A stretch of 64,000 bases of DNA from Rhizomys pruinosus (GCA_009823505.1 VZQC01004719.1:1133257-1197256), one strand, 5' to 3'. Shown: positions 22,871 to 35,720, counted from the stretch's first letter. The notes: a model not told the origin generated them from the sequence alone. Numbers and translations are program-made.

Positions 22871-22969
22871 CCCAGCTCTATAGTCAAATATTTTAACATC
22901 CTTTAGGCATGTCTTCATGCACTTCTTATATCAGAAAATATTGCTCTTACATATTTTATGTACAAGTAA

Positions 22970-24085
22970 CTCAAAAAATATTGTTTCCATTAGCAAATCG
23001 TCATTTTTTTACATGTCCACATAAGTCTGAAGTCCAGTTGTTCTGGTTATAGCACTCCTTAGAAGAGATACTTGTACATCTGTGTTTATTGCTGCTCTTT
23101 CACAATAGCTCAAAGAAACAAAAGCCACCTGGGTTTCCCTCAACTGACAAGTGCATAATGAAAAATATGTACATTTAGACAGATAGTAGTTTTATAACTA
23201 GACGGTAAAGAAAGATGAAATCATGAAAATTTTCAAGATAAGTGGACTGAACTAGATGGAAACTGTTATACTAAGTGAGGTAACACATACTCAAAAGAAA
23301 AGACATTTTCTCCCTCATTTGTTAGTCCTTTCACCAAATCCTTATATTAGTCATGCCAGTCACTACTCATCAATGAAGCTATCTTTTGCACAAAGGAATC
23401 TTACAGAGTTCCACAACTGGTCACTGTAAAATGCACAATCATAGGTGATTAGGTATACTTTGAAATGCCCAATCATAGGTGACACAACTACAATGAAAGA
23501 CTCAACACCTACAGCTCATGGAACATATTGGAACCGGGTTAGGAAAATACTAATGTAGCTTTCAACTCTCATCAACATAGCTCCCACATGCATAAGAGGC
23601 AATGGACACGGACCAAAAATGGCCAAAATGTAAAATAAGGGTCTGCAGAATATAGGCCCTGGGACTGAACTCTTGTATTAAACTTCACACCACAGGCTCA
23701 GGGACTATGTGAAAAGGAGACAAAATATTCTAGAAAGCCAGGCCACCGCTCATGATGAACTTACACATGCTTTGCGACGCATGCGAAAGACCTTTGAAAC
23801 TCAGACAAAGACCCAGCAAGAACTATGGAACAATGGTAGCAGGACCCCTAGTGATTCAAAGCTGATTACTTTGGTGAGGAGGAGGATCTTCTTTAAGGGA
23901 ATTAATGGATCCAGTGGATTAACTAGCCCTGAGGGGCATCTGGAGAGACTATTTGAATGGGATACACCGTAACTAAAATGAAAGACACTTGAAATCCAGT
24001 GGAGTATGGGAGTGTGCCAAGGGAAAGAAGGTACAAGATGATTAAGGTGTTGTACATGAAATAGACAAAATCAATAAAAAGTCAA
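22970..24085 (+). mobile_element. LINE-1 3' end (end of ORF2 and 3' UTR)
   Basis: The sense strand includes a degenerate version of the hallmark segment (ATCTGTGTTTATTGCTGCTC, CAAAGCCACCTGGG, CCCTCAACTGACAAGTG), the TGAGGTAACACATACTCAAAAG and TCATTTGTTAGTCC phrases, and a 3' end with AATCAATAAAAAG. It is broken by stops. The same element appears inverted at 33068-34200 and 43188-44300. Confidence 0.75.
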
Positions 24086-24477
24086 GAAATATTAACAATC
24101 ACATACTCTGCTAAATACTACATGTATGCACAGAATTGATTGATCTGAGCTCAAGAGAAATACACACTATTCCTACAAAAATCCTCAGGCTTCTTCAGTC
24201 TACCTCATTGGTTACATTTCATAGATGTTCACATCAGGTAACTATTTCTACTACTTCTCAATAACGATAACCTGCAGATTGTACGTGCTCACTTCCAATG
24301 CAACTTTTAAAAACAAAAATCCATAGTTACTGTAGTATTTATCTATTCCTTTTCTGTTATATCATGTGTGTATCTGTGCCACCAGTTCATTAAATTCATT
24401 GAATGTTACATGTTAGCAAAGCATATGTGGTGTTAAATCCATGATTTCAAGATTTCCACAAGTCCTCTGACTTTGGT

Positions 24478-24503
24478 AGATATATATATATATATATATT
24501 ATA
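24478..24503. repeat. (TA)n microsatellite
   Basis: An uninterrupted TA run; its counterparts at 32648-32677 and 42784-42812 differ in length, as expected for alleles or reads of one locus. Confidence 0.9.
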
Positions 24504-25737
24504 TACTCATAACAAAAGTAACTCTGTATAAAAGGCCTGGAAAAATCAGTGTAATGTTATACTTCTACATTTCAAGACTGTCATGCTCAGGACATCATGA
24601 CTTATGCTCTTTTATTTTTAATTATGCTTTTCTATAGGAATGAAAGTAGGATTCACATATTCTGTCCACTTTGATATTTCTTAAATTGCCAATAAAATTA
24701 AAGTAATATTATTCTGTTCCAACTGAATTCTCAAGCACAATGTAGCTCAAGACAATACTTGACTAAAATAATAGTTACCATAGTGGTCATAAACATTTGA
24801 TCACTGTCTATTAAATTATTAGATTTTATTTCAAATTTAAACACAATAGGCTAAGTCTCCTCAGATTCTGTTTGACCATCCATTCTCTGTCAGAGAAGTT
24901 GTATAGATTTCAGAATTTATCACATTTATAAAGTAAAACAGAACCAAAAGAAACAGCAACCAGCCTTTTGCATGAGAAGATACAGGGAGCCTCTCCTGAA
25001 GATCTTCTGGTTATAAACCCCATTATCAAGAGCAGCACTAATAGCCTCAACACTGCACAGACTCACATACTTTCTGGTTTATATAAGTGCTTTATTATGA
25101 TCATTCATACAATTTAAATTTTAATTTTAATTGTGTAGCACCCCATTCCTCTGTTTGTCAATCCTGGTATGTAAATATGCTTGAGGACATTGATTGTGCT
25201 ATGTATTCTCTGACTACTATGACCTTAAAGGCTTAAAAATGGATAATATTTTCCATGTTTTTGGTGTAACATACGTATAGCTTGAATTAATTATTATCAT
25301 TTTTCTTCATTCAAATTGCACAGAGGATCATGGTGTTTGTGAGAAAAGTTTAATAAATTATCACTAGAGAACCTGTCAAGAGAGAAATCATATTTAAAAG
25401 GAAAAGAACTATTTTCTTTAAATTCCTTTTCTTTTTTATTATTCAATTCTAATTATAATTATATAATTCAATTCTAATTATCCAATGATAATTAGAATTG
25501 AAATTCTAATGCAGTATTCTTGAGAAAGGAATTTTATATGAATCAGTAAATAGTACTATTAAAATAAAAGTTCAGCTTGAAAAATGAGGTGGAAACTTCA
25601 GTCATTGGTAGTGTTTCATAGTGTATATGGAGGAGGCCCACACTAAAGACACAATGAATGAAGATCTATTTTCAACAATATGATCTATGTACTCCAAGAA
25701 ATCTCCATAAACATGGTCATTTAAAAGCCCTCATTTT

Positions 25738-25885
25738 CATCATGGTGGTGATGCATGCCTTCAATCTGAGCTCTTGTGAGGCAGAGTCAGGGGTATCTCT
25801 GGGAATTCAAGGCCAGCCTGTTCTACATGCAAGTTCTAGGACAGCTGGGACTACAGGGAGACCTGTCTCAAAAAGACCTCATTTC
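25738..25885 (+). mobile_element. Diverged B1 SINE
   Basis: It carries CATGGTGGTGATGCATGCC, TTCAAGGCCAGCCTG, TTCTAGGACAGCTGGG and CTACAGGGAGACCTGTCTC in B1 order. Counterparts lie on the minus strand at 31270-31412 and 41393-41540. Confidence 0.85.
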
Positions 25886-26194
25886 ATGCGATGCAGTTGT
25901 TTCTAAAATGTATTTATTTGACATTAAATATGAAAATATTTCAATCAGTGTTACCCAAGGTATAAAGTAGGATGATGATAAATTACTCAATTTAAGTAGA
26001 ACTTTCTAGTAGATTAAAATAATTTTATGAGCGGAAGTGTAGGAGAAAATGTTTCACAAAATCTTCCTCTGAAGCAGAAGCTTTAAACCTAATTCTAAGC
26101 ACACTTTCAATTCTAATTGGTAAAAGAAATGCACCTTAGCAGTAGTAGAAGAATGTTAGTATAGAATATCAGTGTAAAAAGATCACTTGTCTAT

Positions 26195-26310
26195 TTATTT
26201 ATTTATTATTTATTTATTTATTTAAGGAATGATTTAAAAACATTTAATATTGTGTCACTGTTTTAATACTTAATTACATTTATCCATTGTGTGTGTGTGT
26301 GTGTTGTGTG
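26195..26310. repeat. (TATT)n and (TG)n microsatellites
   Basis: TATT tetranucleotides at about 26191-26225 and a TG run at 26288-26312, separated by unique sequence. In the partner copy (30838-30965) both have different lengths. Confidence 0.85.
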
Positions 26311-26689
26311 GGTGTGTTTGTGAATCTGGTGTACACATGTGTGGAGGTCAGAATGACAAATTGGATCACTTGTATTTATAATTTATGCTATAATGTACAT
26401 AATGTTCAAGTAAATAACTTCTCCAAGGTTTGTGACAACTCAATATTATAAAAGGCAAATTTGAAGAAAGTTATTTAGTAATAATTAGTTCCTAAACAAA
26501 GCAAGAATAACATGAATCAGAGGTCATTCACTGCAATAGAAAAGTCTCAGAAAGAAAATGAAATATGACCAAATAACTGCCCACACGACACCTGTTAGAT
26601 ATAGAAGAAAATTTATCCCGTAAATTCCTATAACAGTTCAACTTTAACTTTCTTTCATATACTGCAGATTATTTCACACATCAAAGTTT

Positions 26690-26995
26690 AGATCTCAACA
26701 TTATGTAAGCTTCACAGCATTGGCTTGGGACAAACTCTCTCAAAAAATACAAGTTTTGGGGATTTACATTTTGACAAGTAGAGTTTGTAAGCAGGTAGTT
26801 TGGAATTAACCTATACATAATTTTCTGACTGCATAATTTTGGCATATGTGTGGGTGTGTGTACATGCATATTTTGGGGCAATATAAATTGAAAGGAACAA
26901 CAACAACAACAAAAAGACTGGGTCAAAAAGAACTGACTGAAACAGTAAACTTCTGCCCCAAACAGTAAACTTTTAAACATTATAATTCAGCATCT
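26690..26995 (+). mobile_element. LINE-1 3' UTR fragment
   Basis: The reverse complement of 30178-30470. It contains TACATGCATATTTTGGGGCA, a CAA triplet run and the GACTGAAACAGTAAACTTC phrase that recurs in the LINE-1 3' UTRs at 53800-53990 and 58350-58500. Confidence 0.7.
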
Positions 26996-27984
26996 GAATA
27001 AGTTTCAGACAAGGAATTTACTTTACTATTTGTCAGCTATTGACAAGCATGGTGTTAAACTGGAGCTCAAGGCTAGCATAAAGTATGGCTGAGGCAGAGT
27101 GAAGGGTATGCACAAAGGATAAGAATGTAGCCCAGAGCTTGGCATTCTCACCACCTCTAGCAGAATAACCAGCTCTGCAGGTGCATCAGCTGAGCCGTTC
27201 GAATCAGGAAAGGCTAAACTGATTAAAAGTCTAACAGCAATAACATCAAGCTTTAGTCAAAATGCCTGGCTTGAATAAAGCCTGACAGTAGCTTTCTGCG
27301 GGGTCTTTTCAAATGTGTTGTCACTGCTAACTTATTCTGAATCCAAATCACATTTACTTAAGCTTTCATTGCAAGCAGATCATCCTGGATTACAGCTGCT
27401 AATGTGAGTTTGGAAAAGCCAAGGGAATTCTCTCTCTCCTCTCCTTTTTTCTCTCTCTAAGAGAGAGCAAGCCAAGGGCTTCCCAGTTTATGATAATCAT
27501 AGTAATAAATTAAGCAATTTTCAATAGCTAATGTTCTAATAAAGAACAAAATCCTAGAAATGCAGAATGTAAAATTGAAAAGGAAGAATGAAGAGATTGA
27601 TTTGTAATTCAGGAAGAAAACAAAATAATAAATAAGATCTTAGACTTATTTGTTTTTGTTCGCTTGTACAACTTAAACTGAGCCTTGGGAAGGTTAAGAG
27701 ATTTTTATTCAGAATCCAAAGGCACCAAATGGTTCTGTCTTCTTTTACTTCTCTTTATTTCTGATAATCCTCACTTTTTGTTTCAATGAAAAGCATTCCT
27801 ATGCTGAAATTTATAGAGAATTCAATATGATGTCTCTCTGTATATTTTCTTAAATGTTTTTGTCATTCTGAAATGATGTTCCCAATAAATCGCAGTAAGT
27901 GTTTAGGGAATCTTTAACTTCATCAAAATTGTTTTATCACACAAGTGTTATTTTTTCCTAGAAATGCTTAAATTAAAGAAAATC

Positions 27985-28150
27985 CTGCCCAGGCGTGGTG
28001 GCACACGCTTCTAATCCCAGCACTCGGGAGGCAGAGGTGGTGGATTCTGTGGGTCAAGGCCAGCCTGGTCTACAGAGCGAGCTCCAGGACACCTGGTACT
28101 AAAAGGGAGACCCTATCTCAAAAATACCAAAAAAAAAAAAAAAAAAAAAG
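27985..28150 (+). mobile_element. B1 SINE with poly(A)
   Basis: Starts GCCCAGGCGTGGTGGCACAC, contains TCAAGGCCAGCCTGGTCTAC and ends CCCTATCTCAAAAATACC followed by about 20 adenines. It lies at the inner end of the palindrome arm; its mirror is at 29015-29165. Confidence 0.95.
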
Positions 28151-28464
28151 GTGAAACTAAAAAGAAAAAATAAAATAAACCCCCCACACACAAATATTTA
28201 AAAAAAAAAAAAAAAAGAAAATTCCTTTGAGCTTATCTAGTACAAAACTGGTAAAATCCCTGAGTGAGAGGTGCTGGTGATATTTCAGAAGTGATTTTCT
28301 AGCATAGTCTTTGCAAATGAAGATTGTATTAAGTATTTTCACTTAAATATTAGAAACTGTAGATAACTTTATGAAAGTGGACTTACATTCAGATAAATCC
28401 AAGTGAATGCTGTAGTTTCAATTTATTTTTTTACATTCATCTTTTTTAAATTTTTTAAATTAAT

Positions 28465-28604
28465 TTTATTTATTTCTGTATGTGTATGAATGTACTGTCT
28501 GCATGCAAGTTTGTGCACCCGTGTCGTGCAATGCCGCGGAGGTCAGAAGAGGGTGTCAGATTCCCCTGGAACTGGAGTTCTCCCTGGAATTGGAGTTTCA
28601 GACA
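28465..28604 (-). mobile_element. B2/B3-type SINE, truncated at a breakpoint
   Basis: The antisense 3' part of a B2: tail ATTTATTTCTGTATGTGTATG, TGCACCCGTGTCGTGCAATG, GCCGCGGAGGTCAGAAG and GAACTGGAGTTCTCC. It stops after GTTTCAGACAG; the promoter half is missing and unrelated sequence follows. The intact homologue is at 38490-38712. Confidence 0.9.
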
Positions 28605-28770
28605 GGCAATAGCTAGGAGGGATGAAATGATTGAGTAGGTAAAGCGTTTGCCATGCAAGCCTGCTGACCTGAGTTCAATATCTGGAATCCATGTAGAAGC
28701 AGAAGGACAAAACTGACTCTCTAGAGTTGTCCTCTGACCTCCATACACACATCATAGACACACATGATAA
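28605..28770 (+). mobile_element. tRNA-derived SINE relic
   Basis: TGAGTAGGTAAAGCGTTTGCC followed by GACCTGAGTTCAATATCTGG resembles a decayed tRNA-like head with A and B boxes. It is followed by GTCCTCTGACCTCCATACAC, a B2/B4-like 3' part. Confidence 0.55.
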
Positions 28771-28835
28771 TTTTTTGTAAAATTTTTATTGAATTTTTGT
28801 GTATTTCATACAGAACATCAATTTTTTTTTTTTCT

Positions 28836-28978
28836 TTCTCTTTTCGAGACAGGGTCTCCCTGTAGCCCCAGCTGTCCTGGAATTCACTCTGTAGACCAGG
28901 CTGGCCTTGAACTCACAAAGATCCGCCCGCCTCTGCCTCCCGAGTGCTAGGATTAAAGGCGTGCACCACCACACCCAG
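28836..28978 (-). mobile_element. B1 SINE
   Basis: Antisense B1: TTTCGAGACAGGGTCTCCC, GTAGACCAGGCTGGCC, GAGTGCTAGGATTAAAGGCG and CACCACACCCAGC, preceded by poly(T). Confidence 0.95.
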
Positions 28979-29014
28979 CAGGGGCTTTTTCTTTTTCTTT
29001 TTAGTTTTACCCTT

Positions 29015-29165
29015 TTTTTGGTATTTTTGAGATAGGGTCTCCCTTTTAGTACCAGGTGTCCTGGAGCTCGCTCTGTAGACCAGGCTGGCCTTGAACCCAC
29101 AGAGATCCACCTACCTCTGCCTCCCGAGTGCTGGGATTAAAGGCGTGTGCCACCACGCCTGGCAG
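29015..29165 (-). mobile_element. B1 SINE (mirror of 27985-28150)
   Basis: TTTTTGAGATAGGGTCTCCC, TACCAGGTGTCCTGGAGC, GTAGACCAGGCTGGCC and TTAAAGGCGTGTGCCACC, in antisense B1 order. Confidence 0.95.
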
Positions 29166-30177
29166 GATATTTCTTTAATTTAAGCATTTTCTAGGGAAAA
29201 AATAACACTTGTGTGATAAAACAATTTTTGATGAAGTTAAAGATTCCTAAACACTACTGCGATTTATTGTGAACATCATTTTTCAGAATGACAAAAACAT
29301 TTAAGAAAATATACAGAGAGACATCATATTGAATTCTCTATAAATTTCAGCATAGGAATGCTTTTCATTGAAACAAAAAGTGAGGATTATCAGAAATAAA
29401 AGAAAGTAAAAGAAGACAGAACCATTTGGTGCCTTGTGATTCTGAATAAAAATCTCTTAACCTTCCCAAGGCTCAGTTTAAGTTGTACAAGCGAACAAAA
29501 ACAAATAAGTCTAAGATCTTATTTATTATTTTTGTTTTCTTCCTGAATTACAAATCAATCTCTTCATTCTTCCTTTTCAATTTTACATTCTGCATTTCTA
29601 GGATTTTGTTCTTTATTAGAACATTAGCTATTGAAAATTGCTTAATTTATTACTATGATTATCATAAACTGGGAAGCCCTTGGCTTGCTCTCTCTTAGAG
29701 AGAGTAAAAAAAAGGAGAGGAGAGAGAGAATTCCCTTGGCTTTTCCAAACTCACATTAGCAGCTGTAATCCAGGATGATCTGCTTGCAATGAAAGCTTAA
29801 GTAAATGTGATTTGGATTCAGAATAAGTTAGCAGTGACAACACATTTGAAAAGACCCCGCAGAAAGCTACTGTCAGGCTTTATTCAAGCCAGGCATTTTG
29901 ACTAAAGCTTGATGTTATTGCTGTTAGACTTTTAATCAGTTTAGCCTTTCCTGATTCGAACGGCTCAGCTGATGCACCTGCAGAGCTGGTTATTCTGCTA
30001 GAGGTGGTGAGAATGCCAAGCTCTGGGCTACATTCTTATCCTTTGTGCATACCCTTCACTCTGCCTCAGCCATACTTTATGCTAGCCTTGAGCTCCAGTT
30101 TAACACCATGCTTGTCAATAGCTGACAAATAGTAAAGTAAATTCCTTGTCTGAAACTTATTCAGATGCTGAATTATA

Positions 30178-30470
30178 ATGTTTAAAAGTTTACTGTTTGG
30201 GGCAGAAGTTTACTGTTTCAGTCAGTTCTTTGACCCAGTCTTTTTGTTGTTGTTGTTGTTCCTTTCAATTTATATTGCCCCAAAATATGCATGTACACAC
30301 ACCACACATATGCCAAAATTATGCAGTCAGAAAATTATGTATAGGTTAATTCCAAACTACCTGCTTACAACTCTACTGTCAAAATGTAAATCCCCAAAAC
30401 TTGTATTTTTGAGAGAGTTTGTCCCAAGCCAATGCTGTGAAGCTTACATAATGTTGAGATCTAAACTTTG
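30178..30470 (-). mobile_element. LINE-1 3' UTR fragment
   Basis: Mirror of 26690-26995 and colinear with 40248-40545. It contains the GTTTACTGTTTGGGGCAG phrase and a GTT triplet run. Confidence 0.7.
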
Positions 30471-30837
30471 ATGTGTGAAATAATCTGCAGTATATGAAAG
30501 AAAGTTAAAGTTGAACTGTTTTATAGGAATTTACGGGATAAATTTTCTTCTATATTAACAGGTGTCGTGTGGGCAGTTATTTGGTCATATTTCATTTTCT
30601 TTCTGAGACTTTTCTATTGCAGTGAATGACCTCTGATTCATGTTATTCTTGCTATGTTTAGGAACTAATTATTACTAAATAACTTTCTTCAAATTTGCCT
30701 TTTATAATATTGAGTTGTCACAAACCTTGGAGAAGTTATTTACTTGAACATTATGTACATTATAGCATAAATTATAAATACAAGTGATCCAATTTGTCAT
30801 CTGACCTCCACACATGTGTAACAGCCAGATTCACAAA

Positions 30838-30927
30838 CACACACACACACACACACACACAATGGATAAATGTAATTAAAGATATTAAAACAGTGACACA
30901 ATATTAAATGTTTTTAAAATCATTTCC

Positions 30928-30963
<36 letters not shown>

Positions 30964-30965
30964 AA
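30838..30965. repeat. (AC)n and (AAAT)n microsatellites
   Basis: An AC run at 30838-30861 and about nine AAAT/AAATA units at 30930-30963. Confidence 0.9.
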
Positions 30966-31269
30966 GTGATCTTTTTACACTGATATTTATACTAACATTC
31001 TTTTACTACTGCTAAGGTGCATTTCTTTTACCAATTAGAATTGAAAGTGTGCTTAGAATTAGGTTTAAAGCTTCTGCTTCAGAGGAAGATTTTGTGAAAC
31101 ATTTTCTCCTACACTTCCGCTCATAAAATTATTTTAATTACTAGAAAGTTCTACTTAAATTGAGTAATTTATCATCATCCTACTTTATACCTTGGGTAAC
31201 ACTGATTTGAAGATATTTTCATATTTAATGTCAAATAAATACATTTTAGAAACAACTGCATCGCATGAA

Positions 31270-31412
31270 ATGAGGTCTTTTTGAGACAAGGTCTCCCTGT
31301 AGTCCCAGCTGTCCTAGAACTTGCTATGTAGAACAGGCTGGCCTTGAATTCCCAGAGATACCCCTGACTCTGCCTCACAAGAGCTCAGATTGAAGGCATG
31401 CATCACCACCAG
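31270..31412 (-). mobile_element. Diverged B1 SINE
   Basis: Mirror of 25738-25885: TTTTTGAGACAAGGTCTCCC, GTCCTAGAACTTGC and AGGCTGGCCTTGAATTC. Confidence 0.85.
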
Positions 31413-32644
31413 TGATGAAAATGAGGGCTTTTAAATGACCATGTTTATGGAGATTTCTTGGAGTACATAGATCATATTGTTGAAAATAGATCTTCATTCA
31501 TTGTGTCTTTAGTGTGGCCTCCTCCATATACACTATGAAACACTACCAATGACTGAAGTTTCCACCTCATTTTTCAAGCTGAACTTTTATTTTAATAGTA
31601 CTATTTACTGATTCATATAAAATTCCTTTCTCAAGAATACTGCATTAGAATTTCAATTCTAATTATCATTGGATAATTAGAATTGAATTATATAATTATA
31701 ATTAGAATTGAATAATAAAAAAAGAAAAGGAATTTAAAGAAATAATAGTTCTTTTTCCTTTTAAATATGATTTCTCTCTTGACAGGTTCTCTAGTGATAA
31801 TTTATTAAACTTTTCTCACAAACACCATGATCCTCTGTGCAATTTGAATGAAGAAAAATGATAATAATTAATTCAAGCTATACGTATGTTACACCAAAAA
31901 CATGGAAAATATTATCCATTTTTAAGCCTTTAAGGTCATAGTAGTCAGAGAATACATAGCACAATCAATGTCCTCAAGCATATTTACATACCAGGATTGA
32001 CAAACAGAGGAATGGGGTGCACACAATTAAAATTAAAATTTAAATTGTATGAATGATCATAATAAAGCACTTATATAAACCAGAAAGTATGTGAGTCTGT
32101 GCAGTGTTGAGGCTATTAGTGCTGCTCTTGATAATGGGGTTTATAACCAGAAGATCTTCAGGGAGGCTCCCTGTATCTCTAATGCAAAAGGCTGGTCTGC
32201 TGTTTCTTTTGGTTCTGTTTTACTTTATAAATGTGATAAATTTCTGAAATCTATACAACTTCTCTGCAAGAGAATGGATGGTCAAACAGAATCTGAGGAG
32301 ACTTAGCCTATTGTGTTTAAATTTGAAATAAAATCTAATAATTTAATAGACAGTGATCAAATGTTTATGACCACTATGGTAACTATTATTTTAGTCAAGT
32401 ATTGTCTTGAGCTACATTGTGCTTGAGAATTCAGTTGGAACAGAATAATATTACTTTAATTTTATTAGGCAATTTAAGAAATATCAAAGTGGACAGAATA
32501 TGTGAATCCTACTTTCATTCCTATAGAAAAGCATAATTAAAAATAAAAGAGCATAAGTCATGATGTCCTGAGCATGAACAGTCTTGAAATGTAGAAGTAT
32601 AACATTACACTGATTTTTCCAGGCCCATAGCAGAGTTACTTTTG

Positions 32645-32677
<33 letters not shown>

Positions 32678-33067
32678 AAAGTCAGAGGACTTGTGGAAAT
32701 CTTGAAATCATGGATTTAACACTCACATATGCTTTGCTAACATGTAACATTCAATGAATTTAATGAACTGGTGGCACAGATACACACATGATATAACAGA
32801 AAAGGAATAGATAAATACTACAGTAACTATGGATTTTTGTTTTAAAAGTTTCATTGGGAAGTGAGCACGTACAATCTGCAGGTTATCGGTTATTGAGAAG
32901 TAGTAGAAATAGTTACCTGATGTGAACATCTATGAAATGTAACCAATGAGGTAGACTGAAGAAGCCTGAGGATTTTTGTAGGAATAGTGTGTATTTCTCT
33001 TGAGCTCAGATCAATCAATTCTGTGCATACATGTAGTATTTAGCAGAGTATGTGATTGTTAATATTT

Positions 33068-34200
33068 CTTGGACTTTTTATTGAATTTTTGTCTATTTCA
33101 TGTACAACACCTTAATCATCTTTGTACCTTCTTTCCCCTTGGCACACTCCCATACTCCACTGGATTTCAAGTGTCTTTCATTTATGTTACGGTGTATCCA
33201 TTCAAATAGTCTCTCCAGATGCCCCTCAGGGCTAGTTAATCCACTGGAATCCATTAATTCCCTTAAAGAAGATCCTGCCTTCCTCACCCAAAAGTAATCA
33301 GCTGTTGAATACTGGGGCCTGCTACCCATGTCCATAGTTCTTTGCTGGGTCTTTGTCTGAGTTTTCAAATGTCTTTCGCATGCTGTCAGCATTGCTGTAA
33401 GTTCATATGAGCGTGGCCCCTGGCTTTTAGAATATTTCTGTCTCCTTTTCACATAGGTCCCTGAGCCCTGGGTTGGTGAAGTTTAATACAAGAGTTCAGT
33501 CCCAGGGCCTATATTCTGCAGACCCTTATTTTTTACATTTTGGCCATTTTTGGTCCTGTGTCCATTGTCCTCTTATGCATGTGGGAGCTATGTTGATGAG
33601 AGTTGAAAGCTACATTAGTATTTTCCTAACCCTGGTTCCAATATGTTCCATGAGCTGTAGGTGTTGAGCTTTCATTGTAGTTGTGTCACCTATGATTGGG
33701 CATTTCAAAGATACCTAATCACCTATGATTGTGCATTTTACAGTGACCAGTTGTGGAACTCTGTAAGAGTTTCCATTTGTTGCAAAAGAAGCTTCATTGA
33801 TGAGTAGTGACTGGCATGACTAATATAAGGATTTGGTGAAAGGACTAACAAATGAGGGAGAAAATGTCTTTTCTTTTGAGTATGTGTTACCTCACTTAGT
33901 ATAACAGTTTCCATCTAGTTCAGTCCACTTATCTGAAAATTTCATGATTTCATCTTTCTTTACCGCTAGTATAAAACTACACTGTCTAAATGTACCATAT
34001 TTCATTATGCACTTGTCAGATGAGGAACACAGGTGGCTTCTGTTTCTTAGCTATTGTGAAAGAGCAGCAACAAACATAGATGTACAAGTATCTCTGCTAA
34101 GGAGTGCTATAACCAGAACAACTGGACTTCAGACTTATTGGACATGTAAAAAAATGACGATTTGCTAATGGAAACAATATTTTTTGAGTTACTTGTACAT
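33068..34200 (-). mobile_element. LINE-1 3' end
   Basis: Mirror of 22970-24085. On the plus strand it begins TTTTTATTGAATTTTTGTC, as LINE-1 3' ends in this window do when antisense, and it includes TCATCTTTCTTTACCGC and the GAACACAGGTGGCTTCTG segment. Confidence 0.75.
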
Positions 34201-35293
34201 AAAATATGTAAGAGCAATATTTTCTGATATAAGAAGTGCATGAAGACATGCCTAAAGGATGTTAAAATATTTGACTATAGAGCTGGGCATAAAGGATTAC
34301 ACTTTCAGTATCAACACTGCAGAGTCAGAGACTGGTAGAGCTCATTGGAGAGCCAGTCTCAACTATTTCTCATGCCTTAGGCCAGTGAGAAGCCATGTCT
34401 AATAAAACATAATAAAAAACCTTAGAATGAGAGCCAAATTTGGCTTCTGACCTCCACATGTATATATACATATATACACAAGCACAATTTCACACAAAAA
34501 GCTTAAAATATGGCTATGTGAATGATTCAAATAACAGAAAAGAGAGTCAGGACTCAAGATACCTAGACCTGTATCTGTTAACCAGAGTCATGAGGAAGGA
34601 GACTAGTGCCTAGGGAGATGGGAGAAGGGGTTGGAATAGCAGTCCTAACACAGAAGTTACACCTGCACAGTTATAGACTAGTCTTTTTTACAAGATGAAC
34701 ACAGAAGAACCTACAGGATGATCAGTGGCAAGGAACCTCTCTGACCGAGCACAGCAGGGTACTTTTAGGAGAGGGAGCATTCAAAGCTGTCTAAAACTGA
34801 AAGGTCAAGTGAATCAAAAATAGGGAGTATTTAGCATTAGCTGAGACTATTTTGAAAACCATGTTTTATTCTAGTATAGCTTAGTCTTAATTAAAATTCT
34901 CTGTTCAGAAATGAATTTGGAAGTCAGGTGGCACTTTCTTATATATGATTTTCTTAAGTATGTTTTCTACCTGTTGATCTTTCATAAATATACTTAGTGT
35001 GAGGTGAGATGATTAGGTCAGTAATTTAATGAGAGACTCAATTTGTAATAACTGTCAGAAGAATACTTACACAAACATGTTCTCTAGATATCTGAAATAT
35101 TTATCATTTTATAAGTAAATTACATTTAAGTATACTGTACATTTTAAACACGAAAGTAGAATTAAATGAATTATTGATATAACTAAGACTTCTAGATATG
35201 CATTAATTATATTGGCCATATAACTAATGCAAATTATGATCCACTTTTGATTTTAAACCTCTCGCAAAAGATGAAAACATTATCTTCCCCATA

Positions 35294-35720
35294 AAATGTC
35301 CTACTTTATTATTCTCATGATGGTGTATGCCACTGTGCTCTGTATCCATCCTGCTGTGGGAACATGTGAGGCTACAGGGTACTTATTGCTGAATAGGACA
35401 GCTCTTTTCAGACTTCTGCTTCCCATGGTTCAGGGATCATTGTGGAAAGGGGATGAAAATACTGTAAAAGCCAGAGGTGGTCGATGACCACAAGGACATA
35501 GAGTATTCCAGATAGTTGGTCAGTCACACATGTGAACTAACAGCAGTGGTGACAGCATGCACAAGACCTATGCAAGCTCCAAACCAGACAGAATCCCCGC
35601 ATAAACATCTGAAAGTGGATAAGAAATCCCAATTCAACCTCAGGAACTATTGGCGACTGATGGCTGCTGGGAGGAGAGAGAAAGTCAGTCACGGGGATGG
35701 AAGTCTTGATATGTAGATAT
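35294..35720 (+). mobile_element. LINE-1 3' UTR fragment
   Basis: ATTCTCATGATGGTGTATGC, CATCCTGCTGTGGGAACATG, AGGACAGCTCTTTTCAGACT, then GTGGTCGATGACCACAAGG and AGATAGTTGGTCAGTCACAC. The same order of phrases recurs in diverged form at 50490-50700. Confidence 0.65.

Larger units (their letters stand above)
21719..28604 (-). repeat. Inverted copy of block C (left arm of the palindrome)
   Basis: The reverse complement matches 38580-45561 over its full length, and its part 21719-28170 matches 28990-35439. It starts at TGATCCCTGAACCATGGG, the reverse of 35427-35439, and ends at a broken B2 SINE (GGAGTTTCAGACAG). Differences to the partners are mostly microsatellite length and small indels. It contains only repeats and non-coding DNA; no gene is visible. 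Confidence 0.9.
28171..28989. other. Palindrome spacer, about 0.82 kb
   Basis: This separates the two 6.45-kb arms. Its left part (to 28604) is still shared, inverted, with block C at 38580-39030. Its right part (28605-28989) is not present in block C and holds a tRNA-derived SINE relic and a B1. Confidence 0.8.
28990..35439 (+). repeat. Block C partial copy (right arm of the palindrome)
   Basis: Reverse-complementary to 21719-28170 and colinear with about 39030-45561. The arms are 6,452 and 6,450 bp long, so they pair almost without gaps. It holds only repeats and non-coding sequence. Confidence 0.9.

Noticed and set aside
35296..35487. Hydrophobic 63-codon frame that looks membrane-like, repeated at 45423 and inverted at 21668-21862
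   Set aside because: It lies in a LINE-1 3' UTR segment, and its recurrence follows from the block C duplication.
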